The notes under the pieces: generated by a model
What the model saw: only the letters and a program-made list of their open reading frames with translations
Database searches by the model: none
Told to the model about the DNA's origin: nothing
Translations under genes and position numbers: made by a program
Assembly: GCA_028679075.1 (NCBI GenBank)
Contig: JAJRCF010000019.1
Coordinates: 1-62,062 of the forward strand
DNA length: 62,062 nucleotides
Source: Methanoregula sp.
GTDB lineage: Archaea > Halobacteriota > Methanomicrobia > Methanomicrobiales > Methanospirillaceae
Reading direction: 5' to 3'
In this document: positions 9,130 to 18,548 of the stretch, one piece after another
Layout: the number at the start of each line of letters is the position of its first letter
Numbering within the stretch: position 1 is the stretch's first letter

Positions 9130-10305
9130 ATGACAACAAAAGGACGATACGGCGATTACGGCGGACAATACGTCTCGGAAACACTGATGAACGCCTTACT
9201 CGAACTCGAAACAGCGTACGAAAAAGTTGGGAAGGACAAGGCATTCGCTGCCGATCTCGACGCGCTCCAGAAGGAATATGCCGGCAGGGAGACACCCCTC
9301 ACGTTCTGCCCGAACGCGTCACGGGAGCTCGGGTGCAAAATCTACCTGAAACGCGAGGATCTCGTTCACGGGGGTTCGCACAAACTGAACAACACCCTCG
9401 GGCAGGCGCTGCTGGCAAAACGCATGGGCAAGAAGCGGCTGATCGCCGAGACGGGTGCCGGGCAGCACGGTGTTGCCACCGCCATTGTCGGGGCGGCACT
9501 CGGGATGCCGGTGGAGGTCTACATGGGAGAGGTCGATACCCGGCGCCAGGCCCTCAATGTCTTCCGGATGGAGCTGATGGGTGCAAACGTGATCCCGGTT
9601 AAATCCGGGACCAGGACCCTGAAGGATGCGATCAACGAGGCACTCCGTGACTGGGTCGCAAACGTGCGGGATACCTATTACCTGATCGGTTCTGTTGTGG
9701 GACCGCACCCCTATCCCCTGATGGTCCGGGACTTCCAGTCGGTAATCGGAAGAGAGACCCGCCAGCAGGTACTGAAAAAGGAGGGGCGGCTCCCGGATAC
9801 GGTCGTTGCCTGTGTCGGTGGCGGGTCCAATGCGATGGGGATCTTCTATCCGTTCGTCCATGATGACGTGGAACTAATCGGGGTCGAGGCCGGGGGAAAA
9901 GGGATCGAAACCGGCGAGCACTCGGCTACGCTCTGTGCCGGTGAGCCCGGGGTGCTGCACGGTGCTCTCTCCTACCTGCTGCAGGATGCCCACGGGCAGG
10001 TGCTCCCAACCCACAGCATCTCCGCGGGTCTCGACTACCCGGGGGTAGGCCCCGAGCATTCGATGCTGAAGGACAGCCACAGGGTCACCTATGCCGCGGC
10101 CAATGATCCGGAAGTGCTCGAGGCATTCAGGTTCCTCTCCCGGTCCGAGGGTATCATCCCGGCGCTCGAGTCGGCCCATGCCGTCGCGTACGTGATGACG
10201 AACCGGGACCGGTTCGACCGGGACGATATCGTTGTCATCAACCTCTCAGGGAGAGGAGACAAGGACGTGGCTGAAGTGGCAAAGCTGCAGGAGCGTGCCC
10301 CATGA
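9130..10305 (+). CDS. trpB: Tryptophan synthase beta chain
   Basis: A 391-residue PLP enzyme that condenses indole with serine. The PLP lysine is Lys85 in GGSHKLNN, followed by [10 protein letters not shown] and the phosphate loop [10 protein letters not shown]. The [17 protein letters not shown] segment marks the TrpB1 type that works with TrpA rather than the stand-alone TrpB2. The start is the ATG at 9130, just after the trpF stop; it overlaps trpA by ATGA. Confidence 0.97.
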   Translation: MTTKGRYGDYGGQYVSETLMNALLELETAYEKVGKDKAFAADLDALQKEYAGRETPLTFCPNASRELGCKIYLKREDLVHGGSHKLNNTLGQALLAKRMGKKRLIAETGAGQHGVATAIVGAALGMPVEVYMGEVDTRRQALNVFRMELMGANVIPVKSGTRTLKDAINEALRDWVANVRDTYYLIGSVVGPHPYPLMVRDFQSVIGRETRQQVLKKEGRLPDTVVACVGGGSNAMGIFYPFVHDDVELIGVEAGGKGIETGEHSATLCAGEPGVLHGALSYLLQDAHGQVLPTHSISAGLDYPGVGPEHSMLKDSHRVTYAAANDPEVLEAFRFLSRSEGIIPALESAHAVAYVMTNRDRFDRDDIVVINLSGRGDKDVAEVAKLQERAP

Positions 10306-11108
10306 GCCGGATCCAAAAGGTGTTCGAAACGCCGGGAAAAACCGCATTCATCGGGTTTGCCGTTGCGGGAGACCCGGACGAGGCCACGTCACTCCGGATC
10401 GCAAAAGCGCTCATTGACGGCGGGACCGATATCCTCGAACTCGGCGTGCCATTCTCGGATCCTGTTGCCGACGGGCCTACCATCCAGCAGGCAGACGAGC
10501 GTGCACTTGCTGCCGGTACAACACCGGATACCGTTTTCAGGCTGGTAAAAGAGATACGGGCATATTCCGGTGTCCCGGTTGTGTTCCTCACGTACTACAA
10601 TATCGTGTACCGGAGAGGGATTGAACGGTTTTACCGCGAGGCCAGCGAAGCAGGAGTGGACGGCATACTCATCGCCGACATGCCGGTTGAAGAGTCCGGG
10701 GAGGTTACCGCAGTCGCCGCCCGGTACGGCATCGACCCGATATTCCTCATCACCCAGACGACCAGCGACGATCGGATCCGGAAAATCGCCGCTCTGGCAC
10801 GGGGGTATCTCTATCTTGTTTCAGTACTCGGAGTAACCGGAGTCAGGGAACAGGTCTCATCGGGTGCAATCGATCTCCTGAACCGCGTCCGACGGCACAC
10901 GAAGCTGCCGCTCGCTCTTGGTTTTGGCATATCAACACCCGATCATGCAGGAACGTGTGCCGCAGCTGGGGCTGACGGCGTGATCGTCGGGAGCACAATT
11001 GTTGATATCATCGGATCAAACCTTGGTAATCCCGGGGAGATGGAGCAGAAGCTCAGGGACTATGTCGTGCAGATGAAAGAGGCAACTGGATCCACAGGAC
11101 GGACATAA
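10302..11108 (+). CDS. trpA: Tryptophan synthase alpha chain
   Basis: A 268-residue TIM barrel that cleaves indole-3-glycerol phosphate and channels indole to TrpB. The catalytic Glu46 and Asp57 lie in [33 protein letters not shown] and [10 protein letters not shown] are also present. This is the last gene of the trpEGDCFBA operon. A T-rich stretch follows shortly after. Confidence 0.97.
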   Translation: MSRIQKVFETPGKTAFIGFAVAGDPDEATSLRIAKALIDGGTDILELGVPFSDPVADGPTIQQADERALAAGTTPDTVFRLVKEIRAYSGVPVVFLTYYNIVYRRGIERFYREASEAGVDGILIADMPVEESGEVTAVAARYGIDPIFLITQTTSDDRIRKIAALARGYLYLVSVLGVTGVREQVSSGAIDLLNRVRRHTKLPLALGFGISTPDHAGTCAAAGADGVIVGSTIVDIIGSNLGNPGEMEQKLRDYVVQMKEATGSTGRT

Positions 11109-11124
11109 TTCCTGTTAAACCCAT

Positions 11125-11131
11125 CTTTTTT
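11125..11131 (+). terminator. T-tract terminator of the trp operon
   Basis: A run of seven T residues 17 nt after the trpA stop, with no clear hairpin. Such oligo-T tracts are typical intrinsic termination signals in archaea. It lies before the separate promoter of the next gene. Confidence 0.4.
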
Positions 11132-11165
11132 ATCCCGTGCATGCCAACGATATCGTGGATTTATC

Positions 11166-11531
11166 ATGATGTCCAGAAAGTGTGTATTTGTAATTCTTGG
11201 AGCATGCATCGTCGCAGGACTTCTCATCGCAGGATGTACGCAGCCGCAGACACCGGCCACCGTCCAGACCACGGCAACTTCGGCATATACGGTCGTTCCT
11301 GCTGAAACTACAGCATCAGCCAATGCAACAACCGTCGGTATGGCAAACCCCGCATCCGTCAATTGCGGTAAGATCGGCGGTACAACCGAGATCAAGACCG
11401 CTGCTGACGGAGGCCAGTACGGCATGTGCACCTTTGCCAACGGCACGACCTGCGAGGAATGGGCACTCTTCAGGAACGAAGGATGCCAGTCCGGTGTGTC
11501 AGTAAACACGACCACCGCAGCATCGAAATAA
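11166..11531 (+). CDS. DUF333 lipoprotein
   Basis: A 121-residue secreted lipoprotein. The hydrophobic signal peptide ends in a lipobox (LLIAGC, Cys about residue 24), so the product is probably lipid-anchored outside the membrane. A Thr/Ala-rich linker follows, then a C-terminal DUF333 domain: NPASVNCGKIGG, GQYGMCTFANGTTCEEWALF and a final EGC. Bacterial relatives are sometimes called putative hemolysins without functional proof. The start may be 11166 or 11169. Confidence 0.8.
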   Translation: MMSRKCVFVILGACIVAGLLIAGCTQPQTPATVQTTATSAYTVVPAETTASANATTVGMANPASVNCGKIGGTTEIKTAADGGQYGMCTFANGTTCEEWALFRNEGCQSGVSVNTTTAASK

Positions 11532-11554
11532 TCCTAAAAAAAGTATACCATTTT

Positions 11555-12079
11555 TTATTCCACCGCATCCCCGCGATATCCGTGTGCTGCGAGAATGCCG
11601 GTGACCGTTTTCACCCATACCGGATCGTTTAATCCCGCCGGGTGTGTATGGGGAATGGACGCGATCTCTTCTTTCCAGAGCCGGGCAAGCACCCCATCTG
11701 TCGTACTGATCTCCCCGGCACCGATCACCTTTCCTGCCAGATGATCATACGGGTCATAGACCTGCATCCTGTAACACCGGAACTCGCGGCATACGAGAGG
11801 ACGGGAGGGGTAGATTGCACAGGTGAAACCTTCACCATCCTTTTTACGGCACAGGAACGGGCAGCGTTTTTTCCCGGCAGGAGCCCTCGTATTGACCTGT
11901 CCGACATCAGCCTCAGACACCTCATCTGCATATTCCGCATCCACGTGGACAGGGAACTGTTCGCCTGTCAGGGAATAACGGCAGTAGTAGTCCTGGTCAT
12001 TCAGCTGGCGCTCGATGGTTATGAATGAGCCGAAACTAAAACAGCATTTTCCGCAAAAATTGCAGGTGAACGTTGCCAT
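11555..12079 (-). CDS. YkgJ-family cysteine cluster protein
   Basis: A 174-residue protein with the CxxCxxCC-type motif at its N-terminus (CNFCGKCC, residues 6-13). Further cysteines lie in KRCPFLC, FTCAIYPSRPLVC and REFRCYRM. The CAIYxxRPxxCRxFxC pattern is diagnostic of the UPF0153/YkgJ family, thought to bind zinc or an Fe-S cluster. Its role is unknown. It has no signal peptide, so it is cytoplasmic. Confidence 0.8.
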   Translation of the reverse strand: MATFTCNFCGKCCFSFGSFITIERQLNDQDYYCRYSLTGEQFPVHVDAEYADEVSEADVGQVNTRAPAGKKRCPFLCRKKDGEGFTCAIYPSRPLVCREFRCYRMQVYDPYDHLAGKVIGAGEISTTDGVLARLWKEEIASIPHTHPAGLNDPVWVKTVTGILAAHGYRGDAVE

Positions 12080-12269
12080 ACGATGATCGTTCGTTGGACG
12101 GGTATGCTGATAAAAAAATGGGTCTGGCGTGGATACACGACAGGATAATCGGGATTATTGGAATTCCGGGCATGGTACAAACAGGAAGTAACCCGCTGCG
12201 GGGAGTTGTTTTCTGACACAACGATGATATACCTCCCGGTTGAATTCCGGATACGCGTGACGATTGGAA

Positions 12270-12701
12270 ATGACCATGACAAAGACAAGGATCCTGTTCA
12301 TCTGCACGGCCAATGCCGCCAGATCCCAGATGGCAGAGGGGCTGCTCCGTGCACGATATGGAGACCGGTACGATGTCTATAGCGCGGGCACCCGCAAGTC
12401 GAAAGTGAGCACTCGGGCAATCACCGTAATGCAGGAGATCGGGATTGACATCTCCCATCACCGGTCAAAAACCATAGATGAAGTCTCCGGAATCCCATTC
12501 GATCTCGCGGTCACGCTCTGTGACAATGCACATGCGGTTTGCCCGGTTGTGCATAATGCAAAAAAGACCATCCACCGGGGATTTGCCGATCCCCACCTCA
12601 CACCCGGGACCGACGACGAGATCCTTGATGTTTACCGGCGTATCAGGGATGAGATTGCAACATGGATCGATACCACCTTCGGTACAGCAGGTAGTTACTG
12701 A
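12270..12701 (+). CDS. Arsenate reductase / low-molecular-weight phosphatase family protein
   Basis: A 143-residue protein with the P-loop CTANAARSQMAEG near residue 13, where the Cys-X5-Arg loop binds phosphate or arsenate. Later Cys residues (LCDNAHAVCP) match the redox cysteines of thioredoxin-coupled ArsC. The FADPHLTPGTDDEILDVYR segment carries the general-acid DP motif. Arsenate reduction is the usual function. No arsR or arsB neighbour is present. The start is ATG 12270 or 12276; the frame also offers a TTG at 12264. Confidence 0.85.
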   Translation: MTMTKTRILFICTANAARSQMAEGLLRARYGDRYDVYSAGTRKSKVSTRAITVMQEIGIDISHHRSKTIDEVSGIPFDLAVTLCDNAHAVCPVVHNAKKTIHRGFADPHLTPGTDDEILDVYRRIRDEIATWIDTTFGTAGSY

Positions 12702-12770
12702 CGCTCTGCATTTCCCGGCAATAACATTGATGAGATACCATCGCGTTCAATGGATCAGGGCCGAAATAGA

Positions 12771-13985
12771 ATGAAACGGGGAAAACAGGGAGATATCTAC
12801 TCAGAATCTCTCGAACTTCACAGGAAACACCGGGGCAAGATCGAAGTCTATTCCAAGGTCCCCGTTACCACCCGTCATGAACTCTCCCTTGCATACACCC
12901 CGGGCGTTGCCGAGGTCTGCCGGGAGATCCACAAAGACAAAGATCTTGCCTACAAATACACGCTCAAGGCCAACACCATCGCCATCGTGACTGATGGGTC
13001 CCGGGTGCTCTCGCTGGGAAATATAGGGGGATACGCCGCGATACCCGTGATGGAGGGAAAGGCCCTCCTCTTCAAGAAACTGGCGGGGATCGATGCCTTT
13101 CCTCTCTGTTTTGAGCGGTACCACATGGAGTTTGCCGATGATATCAAAAATATCGCCCCCGTCTTTGGCGGAATCGCTCTTGAAGACATCGCGGCGCCCC
13201 GGTGTTTCGAACTCGAAGAGTCGCTGCAGGGGATCGGGATCCCGGTTATGCACGACGACCAGCACGGGACGGCGGTCGTGGTCCTCGCTGCCCTCCTCAA
13301 TGCGTGCAGGGTGACGAAAAAGAGGTTCGAGGACTTACATATCGTTGTAAGCGGTGCGGGGGCAGCCGGGTATGCGATAACAAGGATGCTCAAATGTATC
13401 GGCTACAATCCCGACCTCTGCAGCAGTGTCAGGGATATTATTGTCTGCGACAGGAACGGGATCATCCACCGGCACCGTGACGGCCTGTACGCAAACAAAT
13501 ACAAGTTCATCATCGCTGAAGAGACGAACAAGGCCGGGCGAACCGGCACGCTTGCCGATGCCATGAAAGGCGCCGATGTCTGTATCGGCGTATCGGTGCC
13601 CGGGATCATCACGCCGTCCATGGTCCGCTCCATGAACAAGGAGCCGATTATCTTTGCCCTTGCCCATCCCATGCCGGAGATCCTTCCCGCGGACGCACTC
13701 CAGGCAGGAGCGGCCATTGTCGGTACCGGGAGGAACGATTTCCCCAACCAGATCAACTATGCCCTCGCATTTCCCGGGATCTTCCGGGGAGCGCTCGATG
13801 CCCGGGCAACGCGGATATCCGACGAGATGAAAGTCGCGGCAGCGCATGCCCTTGCAGATTACGTGAAACGGCCCAGAAAAGACCGGATTCTCCCCTCGGT
13901 TCTCAACCGCCAGGTGGTTGCTGCGGTGGCCGAAGCGGTCAGAAAAGCGGCAGTAACAAGCGGGTGCGCCCGGGCGATCACGTGA
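12771..13985 (+). CDS. NAD(P)-dependent malic enzyme
   Basis: A 404-residue oxidative decarboxylase linking malate and pyruvate. The N-terminal malic domain contains YTPGVAEVC and VTDGSRVLSLGNIGG, with a lysine in VMEGKALLFK. The metal-binding segment is FELEESLQGIGIPVMHDDQHGTA. A Rossmann domain follows with VVSGAGAAGYAI. The frame opens at 12750 (ATG); I prefer 12771 because MKRGKQGDIYSESLELH is the usual N-terminus, but no SD decides. In a methanogen it would feed or drain pyruvate, the substrate of the Por enzyme encoded downstream. Confidence 0.88.
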   Translation: MKRGKQGDIYSESLELHRKHRGKIEVYSKVPVTTRHELSLAYTPGVAEVCREIHKDKDLAYKYTLKANTIAIVTDGSRVLSLGNIGGYAAIPVMEGKALLFKKLAGIDAFPLCFERYHMEFADDIKNIAPVFGGIALEDIAAPRCFELEESLQGIGIPVMHDDQHGTAVVVLAALLNACRVTKKRFEDLHIVVSGAGAAGYAITRMLKCIGYNPDLCSSVRDIIVCDRNGIIHRHRDGLYANKYKFIIAEETNKAGRTGTLADAMKGADVCIGVSVPGIITPSMVRSMNKEPIIFALAHPMPEILPADALQAGAAIVGTGRNDFPNQINYALAFPGIFRGALDARATRISDEMKVAAAHALADYVKRPRKDRILPSVLNRQVVAAVAEAVRKAAVTSGCARAIT

Positions 13986-14028
13986 GATCACCAGACGAGG
14001 CGGACATACAGGTACATTTCCCGGTGAT

Positions 14029-14817
14029 TTAACCGCGTCTCATCACCCGGCACACGTTCCCCATCAGTGCATGGTGCCGGGACAGTTGTTCGAGGAACTG
14101 GGTACTGCGTTCACCTGCAGGCAGCGGGGTCCAGCTGATGCCACAGTCCGTATCCCAGAGGACCAGGCCTTCGGAGGGGGCAGGCTGGAGAGGCTTTTTC
14201 GCTTCTGTCGCCAGGAGTCCATCAATTGAACTCTCCTCTGCTTCCCCGTTCCCAATCCGGAGCAGGGAGGCGGCCATGCTGCGGACCTGGTGCCATAAGA
14301 AACTCTCGGCGGTCACTTCGAAGTACACAAAACCGCCCTCTTCAGCAACCGTGGCAGTAAGGACCGTCCTGTACGGGTTCTTACCCTCGAGACGGGCGAA
14401 GTTGGTAAAATTATGGTTACCGACAAACCTGCCGGCTGCCCGTGCCATGGTCTCGATATGGGCGGGGTGTTCGGTAAAGTAATACCGGTACGTCCGCCTT
14501 TTCGCATCGTACCGCGGGTGGAATGCAGGGAGTACTTTCGCATACCCGGTACACCAGCAGTCAGGGGGCAGCTGGGTGTTGATAGTCCGGACAGCCCGGT
14601 CCGGGGCGGGGGTTGTAAAGGCCGCCACCTGTCCGATCGCATGGACACCGCGGTCGGTCCTGCCCGCCGACAGGAACCCGGCCTCCCGCCAGTCATCAAA
14701 GAGGCTGAGCCGCTGGCAGGCAGCGATGAACTCCCCTTCCACCGTCCGGTGGGAGGCCTGCATCTGCGAGCCGAAGAACCTGCTGCCAAGGTACGAGACC
14801 CGGAACGCGAGCCTCAC
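14029..14817 (-). CDS. truA: tRNA pseudouridine(38-40) synthase
   Basis: A 262-residue enzyme that makes pseudouridine in the anticodon arm. The catalytic Asp lies in AGRTDRGVHAIGQV; RTYRYYF and SFLWHQVRSM are also typical. The frame opens at an ATG (14859), but that would overlap the PHP gene by 46 bp. A GTG at 14817 gives the canonical N-terminus (VRLAFRVSYLGSRFFGSQ) and a GTGA overlap with the PHP stop, so I chose it. It is cotranscribed with the PHP gene. Confidence 0.9.
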   Translation of the reverse strand: MRLAFRVSYLGSRFFGSQMQASHRTVEGEFIAACQRLSLFDDWREAGFLSAGRTDRGVHAIGQVAAFTTPAPDRAVRTINTQLPPDCWCTGYAKVLPAFHPRYDAKRRTYRYYFTEHPAHIETMARAAGRFVGNHNFTNFARLEGKNPYRTVLTATVAEEGGFVYFEVTAESFLWHQVRSMAASLLRIGNGEAEESSIDGLLATEAKKPLQPAPSEGLVLWDTDCGISWTPLPAGERSTQFLEQLSRHHALMGNVCRVMRRG

Positions 14818-15491
14818 CGGAGCTGCATGTGCCGGGTGATCCGTTTGATCTTTCTCCATGTGTTGTTGATGGACTGGCGCGTGTAGGTGCGCAGCGGTGT
14901 CTTCCTGCCGCCACAGGATACTCTTCCGGCACGGATTGCCTCAAGGATCGCGGGGACGTCCTTTTCCGCTTCAACATAGGTCCTGCCGAATCCGACGAAC
15001 TTTGCATTGTGGGCGTCGCTCCCGCCAACGCACGGTTTGCCCAGCCGCTTTGCGATACGGGCCGCCTTCTGGTTTGCCGAGCCCACAATATACCGGCTGT
15101 TAAACACCTCGACCGCATCCACGATATCCATGCCAGCTTTCTTCCGGCGGGCCACCCCGTGCCTCCAGACATGGTACGGGTGGGGGAGGATCGCAAGGCC
15201 ACCCATTCTTTTGGCGATACTGACGGTCGCCACCACGTCGAGACCTGCGGGTATGATCTCCGTGACGCCGAGCACCAGCAGGTGGCCCTGCTTTGTCGAG
15301 ACCTCGATACCGGGGATCACCAGAACAGTTGTCGGGACCGTCAGGGCTTTTATGGCCCCGTCGACGGAGTCGTGATCGGTGATCGCGATTGCGTCAAGCC
15401 CCTCTGCCTCGGCCTGCCGGAGGATCTCCTCGACACTACTCTCACCGTCCTTGGAATAATTCGTATGCACGTGCAGATCGCAGGCAAGCAT
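14814..15491 (-). CDS. PHP domain metallo-phosphoesterase
   Basis: A 225-residue protein of the polymerase-and-histidinol-phosphatase superfamily. Metal ligands are visible in DLHVHTNYSKDG (His7, His9), ITDHDS, VIPGIEVS, LPHPYHVWRHG and GGSDAHN. These proteins are trinuclear-metal hydrolases of phosphate esters; the substrate is unknown. It precedes truA with a GTGA overlap and is divergent from the DHPS-like gene. Confidence 0.85.
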   Translation of the reverse strand: MLACDLHVHTNYSKDGESSVEEILRQAEAEGLDAIAITDHDSVDGAIKALTVPTTVLVIPGIEVSTKQGHLLVLGVTEIIPAGLDVVATVSIAKRMGGLAILPHPYHVWRHGVARRKKAGMDIVDAVEVFNSRYIVGSANQKAARIAKRLGKPCVGGSDAHNAKFVGFGRTYVEAEKDVPAILEAIRAGRVSCGGRKTPLRTYTRQSINNTWRKIKRITRHMQLR

Positions 15492-15532
15492 CTGATCATA
15501 GTGTTTTTATCTCTCTGGTATTAAGGAAACTT
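15492..15532. promoter_or_regulatory. Compact bidirectional promoter
   Basis: Only 41 bp separate two divergent starts. The AT-rich GTTTTTATC at about 15502-15510 can serve as TATA for both directions at roughly 20-25 bp. Both transcripts would then have very short or no leaders. An AAGGA at 15523-15527 lies before the plus-strand ATG. Confidence 0.4.
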
Positions 15533-16945
15533 ATGCGCATCCTCCTCCCCACCGGCACTGCCACCGAAGAGACGGTCCGTAAGGCGGCCGCCGGTTTCGA
15601 CGCGGATGTTGTCGTGACCGGGGAGATTGCATCCTTTCTGACCCCCCACCGGCTTGGCGAGCTCCTGAAAAAAGGGCATTACGATATGGTGCTCGTATCC
15701 GGGATGAGCACTGCATCATTCGAGGGAGTAGAACGCGAGACCGGTGTGCCGGTCTACCGCGGGCCACGGCACGCAGCGGACCTCGCCATGATCCTCCCCC
15801 TCATCGGGAAGATCACCCTTTCCCATACCGTCCCTGCGGACGAGTTACTCACCATGCAGCGGGCGGCAGAGGCAATGACGCGGGTCGAAACAAGGGAGCA
15901 TGAGGCGGAGTGCGACTGCATCATCAGGGGACTGAAGATCGGCGGGGGATCGCGAATGAAGGTGCTCGCAGAGATCATGGACGCCCACCGGTGCGAGGAC
16001 ATCCGCGGGCGGGTGGAGTCTTTCTTCTCATCGGGCGCCGATATCGTTGACCTCGGGTTCGGATTCGATGCCACTCCCGCCGATGTGACCCGGGTGTTTT
16101 CAGCACTGGACGGGATCGACCGGCCGCTCGCAGCAGACACACAGGACCCGGCACTCATCCGGGCGGCACTTGTACGGGCCGACATCATCCTCAGCCTCCA
16201 GGACGAGAACATCCCCCTTGTGGGAAAAGACGTGGCACGTGCCGGTGCTGCGGCGGTAATCGTCCCGGGCACAGGCACGCTTTCAAAGAATATTGCTCTC
16301 GCAAAACGGGCAGGGATCCGGTGCATCATTGCCGACCCGCTCCTCCGGCCAACCGGGTCCGGCCTTGTTACATCCTTAAAGAAATTCAAAAAAGGGCGTT
16401 ACCCCCTCTTCTTTGGTGCCGGCAATGTTGCCGAACTCCTTGACGCGGACTCCCCCGGTGTCAACGCTCTCCTTGCCGGCATGGCAATGGAACTGGGAGC
16501 GGCGATCATCTTCACGAGTGAACATTCCGACAAGACACAGGGATCTGTCCATGAAATGCGGAGGGCAACGGAGATGATGGTGCTTGCCCGGGACCGGCCC
16601 TACCCGAAAGACCTCGGGATCGACCTCCTTGTCCTGAAGGAGAAGCGGAGACGGCGCGAACCGCCGCTTGAGTATGAGACGGTCACCACCGCAAAGAAGG
16701 TGCCGGACGAGATTGAGTACGATCCGAAAGGCAACTTCCGGATCGGGATCGAAGGCGACCGGATCGTCGCAGTGATCAAGGGTAAGGCCGTTTGGGGAAC
16801 ACGCTGGCAGGACGTATTATACACCCTTCTGTCACAGGGGGACGTCTCGCTCCTGGACCATGCAGGCTATCTTGGCCGGGAACTCTACAAGGCAGAGCTC
16901 GCGATCCGGTACGGGCGGAGCTTCGAGCAGGACGGGGAGTTCTGA
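15533..16945 (+). CDS. Dihydropteroate synthase-like protein
   Basis: A 470-residue archaeal protein of the DHPS-related family (MJ0107-like). The N-terminal part (about 1-120) is family-specific. The middle is a pterin-binding TIM barrel with ADIVDLGFGFDATP, AADTQDP and IVPGTGTLSKNIALA. A C-terminal domain ends in KAELAIRYGRSFEQDG. Involvement in tetrahydromethanopterin metabolism is suggested for the family but not settled. The start at 15533 gives MRILLPTGTATE; upstream frame lies in the divergent PHP gene. Confidence 0.85.
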   Translation: MRILLPTGTATEETVRKAAAGFDADVVVTGEIASFLTPHRLGELLKKGHYDMVLVSGMSTASFEGVERETGVPVYRGPRHAADLAMILPLIGKITLSHTVPADELLTMQRAAEAMTRVETREHEAECDCIIRGLKIGGGSRMKVLAEIMDAHRCEDIRGRVESFFSSGADIVDLGFGFDATPADVTRVFSALDGIDRPLAADTQDPALIRAALVRADIILSLQDENIPLVGKDVARAGAAAVIVPGTGTLSKNIALAKRAGIRCIIADPLLRPTGSGLVTSLKKFKKGRYPLFFGAGNVAELLDADSPGVNALLAGMAMELGAAIIFTSEHSDKTQGSVHEMRRATEMMVLARDRPYPKDLGIDLLVLKEKRRRREPPLEYETVTTAKKVPDEIEYDPKGNFRIGIEGDRIVAVIKGKAVWGTRWQDVLYTLLSQGDVSLLDHAGYLGRELYKAELAIRYGRSFEQDGEF

Positions 16946-16984
16946 TACCAACATTTTATTGCAGGAAAAAATCACCTGTACTCC

Positions 16985-17266
16985 ATGTCCACACAGGCAC
17001 GCGCATCCCATATCCTTGTAAAGACCGAAGACCAGGCAAACCAGATCATGAAGCGCCTCGCTGATGGCGAAGAGTTCGACAAGGTTGCCCGCAGGTTTTC
17101 ATCCTGTCCTTCCGGCAAGCAGGGCGGCGATCTCGGCTGGTTCGGCAAGGGCATGATGGTCCCCGAATTCGAGAAGATCGCATTCTAGGATGAGGTCGGC
17201 AAGGTGGTCGGCCCGGTCAAGACCCAGTTCGGGTTCCATGTCATCAAGGTCACCGGCAGGAAATAA
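16985..17266 (+). pseudogene. Parvulin-type peptidyl-prolyl isomerase with in-frame TAG
   Basis: The reading frame MSTQARASHILVKTEDQAN to VTGRK is a complete 93-codon parvulin (SASHILV start, GGDLGWFGKGMMVPEFE core, KTQFGFHVIKV end). It is interrupted by TAG at 17186-17188, between FEKIAF and DEVGKVVGPV. Everything downstream keeps the frame and the family consensus, and the true stop is TAA at 17264-17266. A 67-residue product ending before the last strands would be non-functional. TAG is an ordinary stop elsewhere here (for example pyrF), so a recent nonsense mutation or sequence error is likelier than recoding. Confidence 0.8.
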
Positions 17267-17281
17267 TTTTTTGAGGTTCTA

Positions 17282-18094
17282 ATGGAACTGCAGAAATTCC
17301 TGCTCGGCATCGGGCTTGCCATCGTGATCGTCTTCTGCGGGGCATCGGTGTACACCCATTTTGTCAAGGCTGCCCCTTCCCCTGCTGACCACGACATACT
17401 CTACCAGGTCTCAACCATCGATGCCCTGATGCAGGGGGTGTATGGAGGTGTCCAGCCGGTGGGGGAGCTGAAAAACCATGGTGACTTCGGGATCGGCACG
17501 TTCGAGGCACTTGATGGCGAGATGATCGTGCTGGATGGCGTTGTCTACCAGGCAAAAGCGGACGGGCGCATCTACGTGGCCGCTGACAGCCAGACCACGC
17601 CATTTGCCACGGTAACGCATTTCAGCAGCGATCAGGCTGTCACTACGGACCGTCCGATGAACCTTTCCGTCTTCTCCTCCGTTATGGAAGACCGGCTCCC
17701 CACCGGGAACATGGTGTACGCGGTACGGATGCACGGCATATTCCCGTACATGAAGGTCCGGGCAATACCGGCGCAGCAGGAGCCCTACCCCACGCTCGCC
17801 GATGCAGCGAAAAACCAGTCGGTGTACACATACTCTGATACTACCGGCACCATTGTCGGGTTCTATACCCCGGTCTTTTTCAAAGGGGTAAATGTTCCCG
17901 GATACCACCTCCACTTCATCAGCGATGACCATATGACCGGCGGTCATATCCTTGATTTCACGGTACCGGCAAACACCCCGGTCCACTATGATATCACGCC
18001 GGGATTTTCCATGGTATTGCCGACAAGCGGCGATTTCACCGGTGTCGACCTCTCGCAGGACCTGAGTGCTGACCTTGCGAAGATCGAGAAATAA
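17282..18094 (+). CDS. Exported alpha-acetolactate decarboxylase
   Basis: A 270-residue protein with an N-terminal membrane or signal segment (residues 6-24, FLLGIGLAIVIVFCGASVY), then a BudA-type domain. The zinc-ligand motif HLHFISDDHMTGGH lies near residue 210. QVSTIDALMQGVYGG and GDFGIGTFEALDGEM are also typical. ALDC converts acetolactate to acetoin. The N-terminal segment suggests it acts outside or on the membrane, as in secreted bacterial forms. It follows the interrupted parvulin gene by 15 bp. It has no partner acetoin gene nearby and may have been acquired. Confidence 0.85.
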   Translation: MELQKFLLGIGLAIVIVFCGASVYTHFVKAAPSPADHDILYQVSTIDALMQGVYGGVQPVGELKNHGDFGIGTFEALDGEMIVLDGVVYQAKADGRIYVAADSQTTPFATVTHFSSDQAVTTDRPMNLSVFSSVMEDRLPTGNMVYAVRMHGIFPYMKVRAIPAQQEPYPTLADAAKNQSVYTYSDTTGTIVGFYTPVFFKGVNVPGYHLHFISDDHMTGGHILDFTVPANTPVHYDITPGFSMVLPTSGDFTGVDLSQDLSADLAKIEK

Positions 18095-18176
18095 TCCCTT
18101 TTTTAAAGGAGAGTTTTTTTGCGATCGCATCCAAGAGGATCGGTACAGTACTCCACGTGCTGGCAGGGACATCCAC

Positions 18177-18548
18177 ATGAAAATCCGCGGTATCCGGCAG
18201 GACCTCATCACCCTTCTCCTCCAGATGGGACGCGAGAACCATCCCAACGAGTTCGCCGGCGTGATCCGCGAATGCGACGGTGTCATGGAAGAACTGAACC
18301 TGCTCCCCGGGACCATCGGCCGCGAGGATTCCGCATCCATCTTCTACGATATGATGCCCCTTGACACCCACGTGGCGGGCAGCGCCCACAGCCACCCGAA
18401 CGGTGTGATCAGCCCTTCGGATGCTGATATCAGTTTCTTCCCGAGGACCGGCCGGTACCACCTCATCATCGGGTATCCCTACCGGAAAAACGACTGGCGG
18501 TGTTTTACCGCGGACGGGCAGCCCTGCAACCTTGAGGTGATCCCGTGA
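18177..18548 (+). CDS. JAMM/MPN metalloprotease-like protein
   Basis: A 123-residue Mov34/MPN-family protein. The JAMM zinc site is complete: Glu25 in NEFAG, then HSHP (His71, His73) and Asp84 ten residues later (HxH-x10-D). Archaeal stand-alone JAMMs include SAMP-removing isopeptidases; this short form is only predicted to have that activity. The start at 18177 is the usual N-terminus; the frame is open upstream to 18066. Its stop overlaps the GTG start of ribL. Confidence 0.8.
   Translation: MKIRGIRQDLITLLLQMGRENHPNEFAGVIRECDGVMEELNLLPGTIGREDSASIFYDMMPLDTHVAGSAHSHPNGVISPSDADISFFPRTGRYHLIIGYPYRKNDWRCFTADGQPCNLEVIP

Noticed and set aside
16985..17266. Pyrrolysine-type recoding of TAG in the parvulin gene
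   Set aside because: TAG is a regular stop in several intact genes here and no pyl genes are seen in the window, so I record it as a probable nonsense mutation only.
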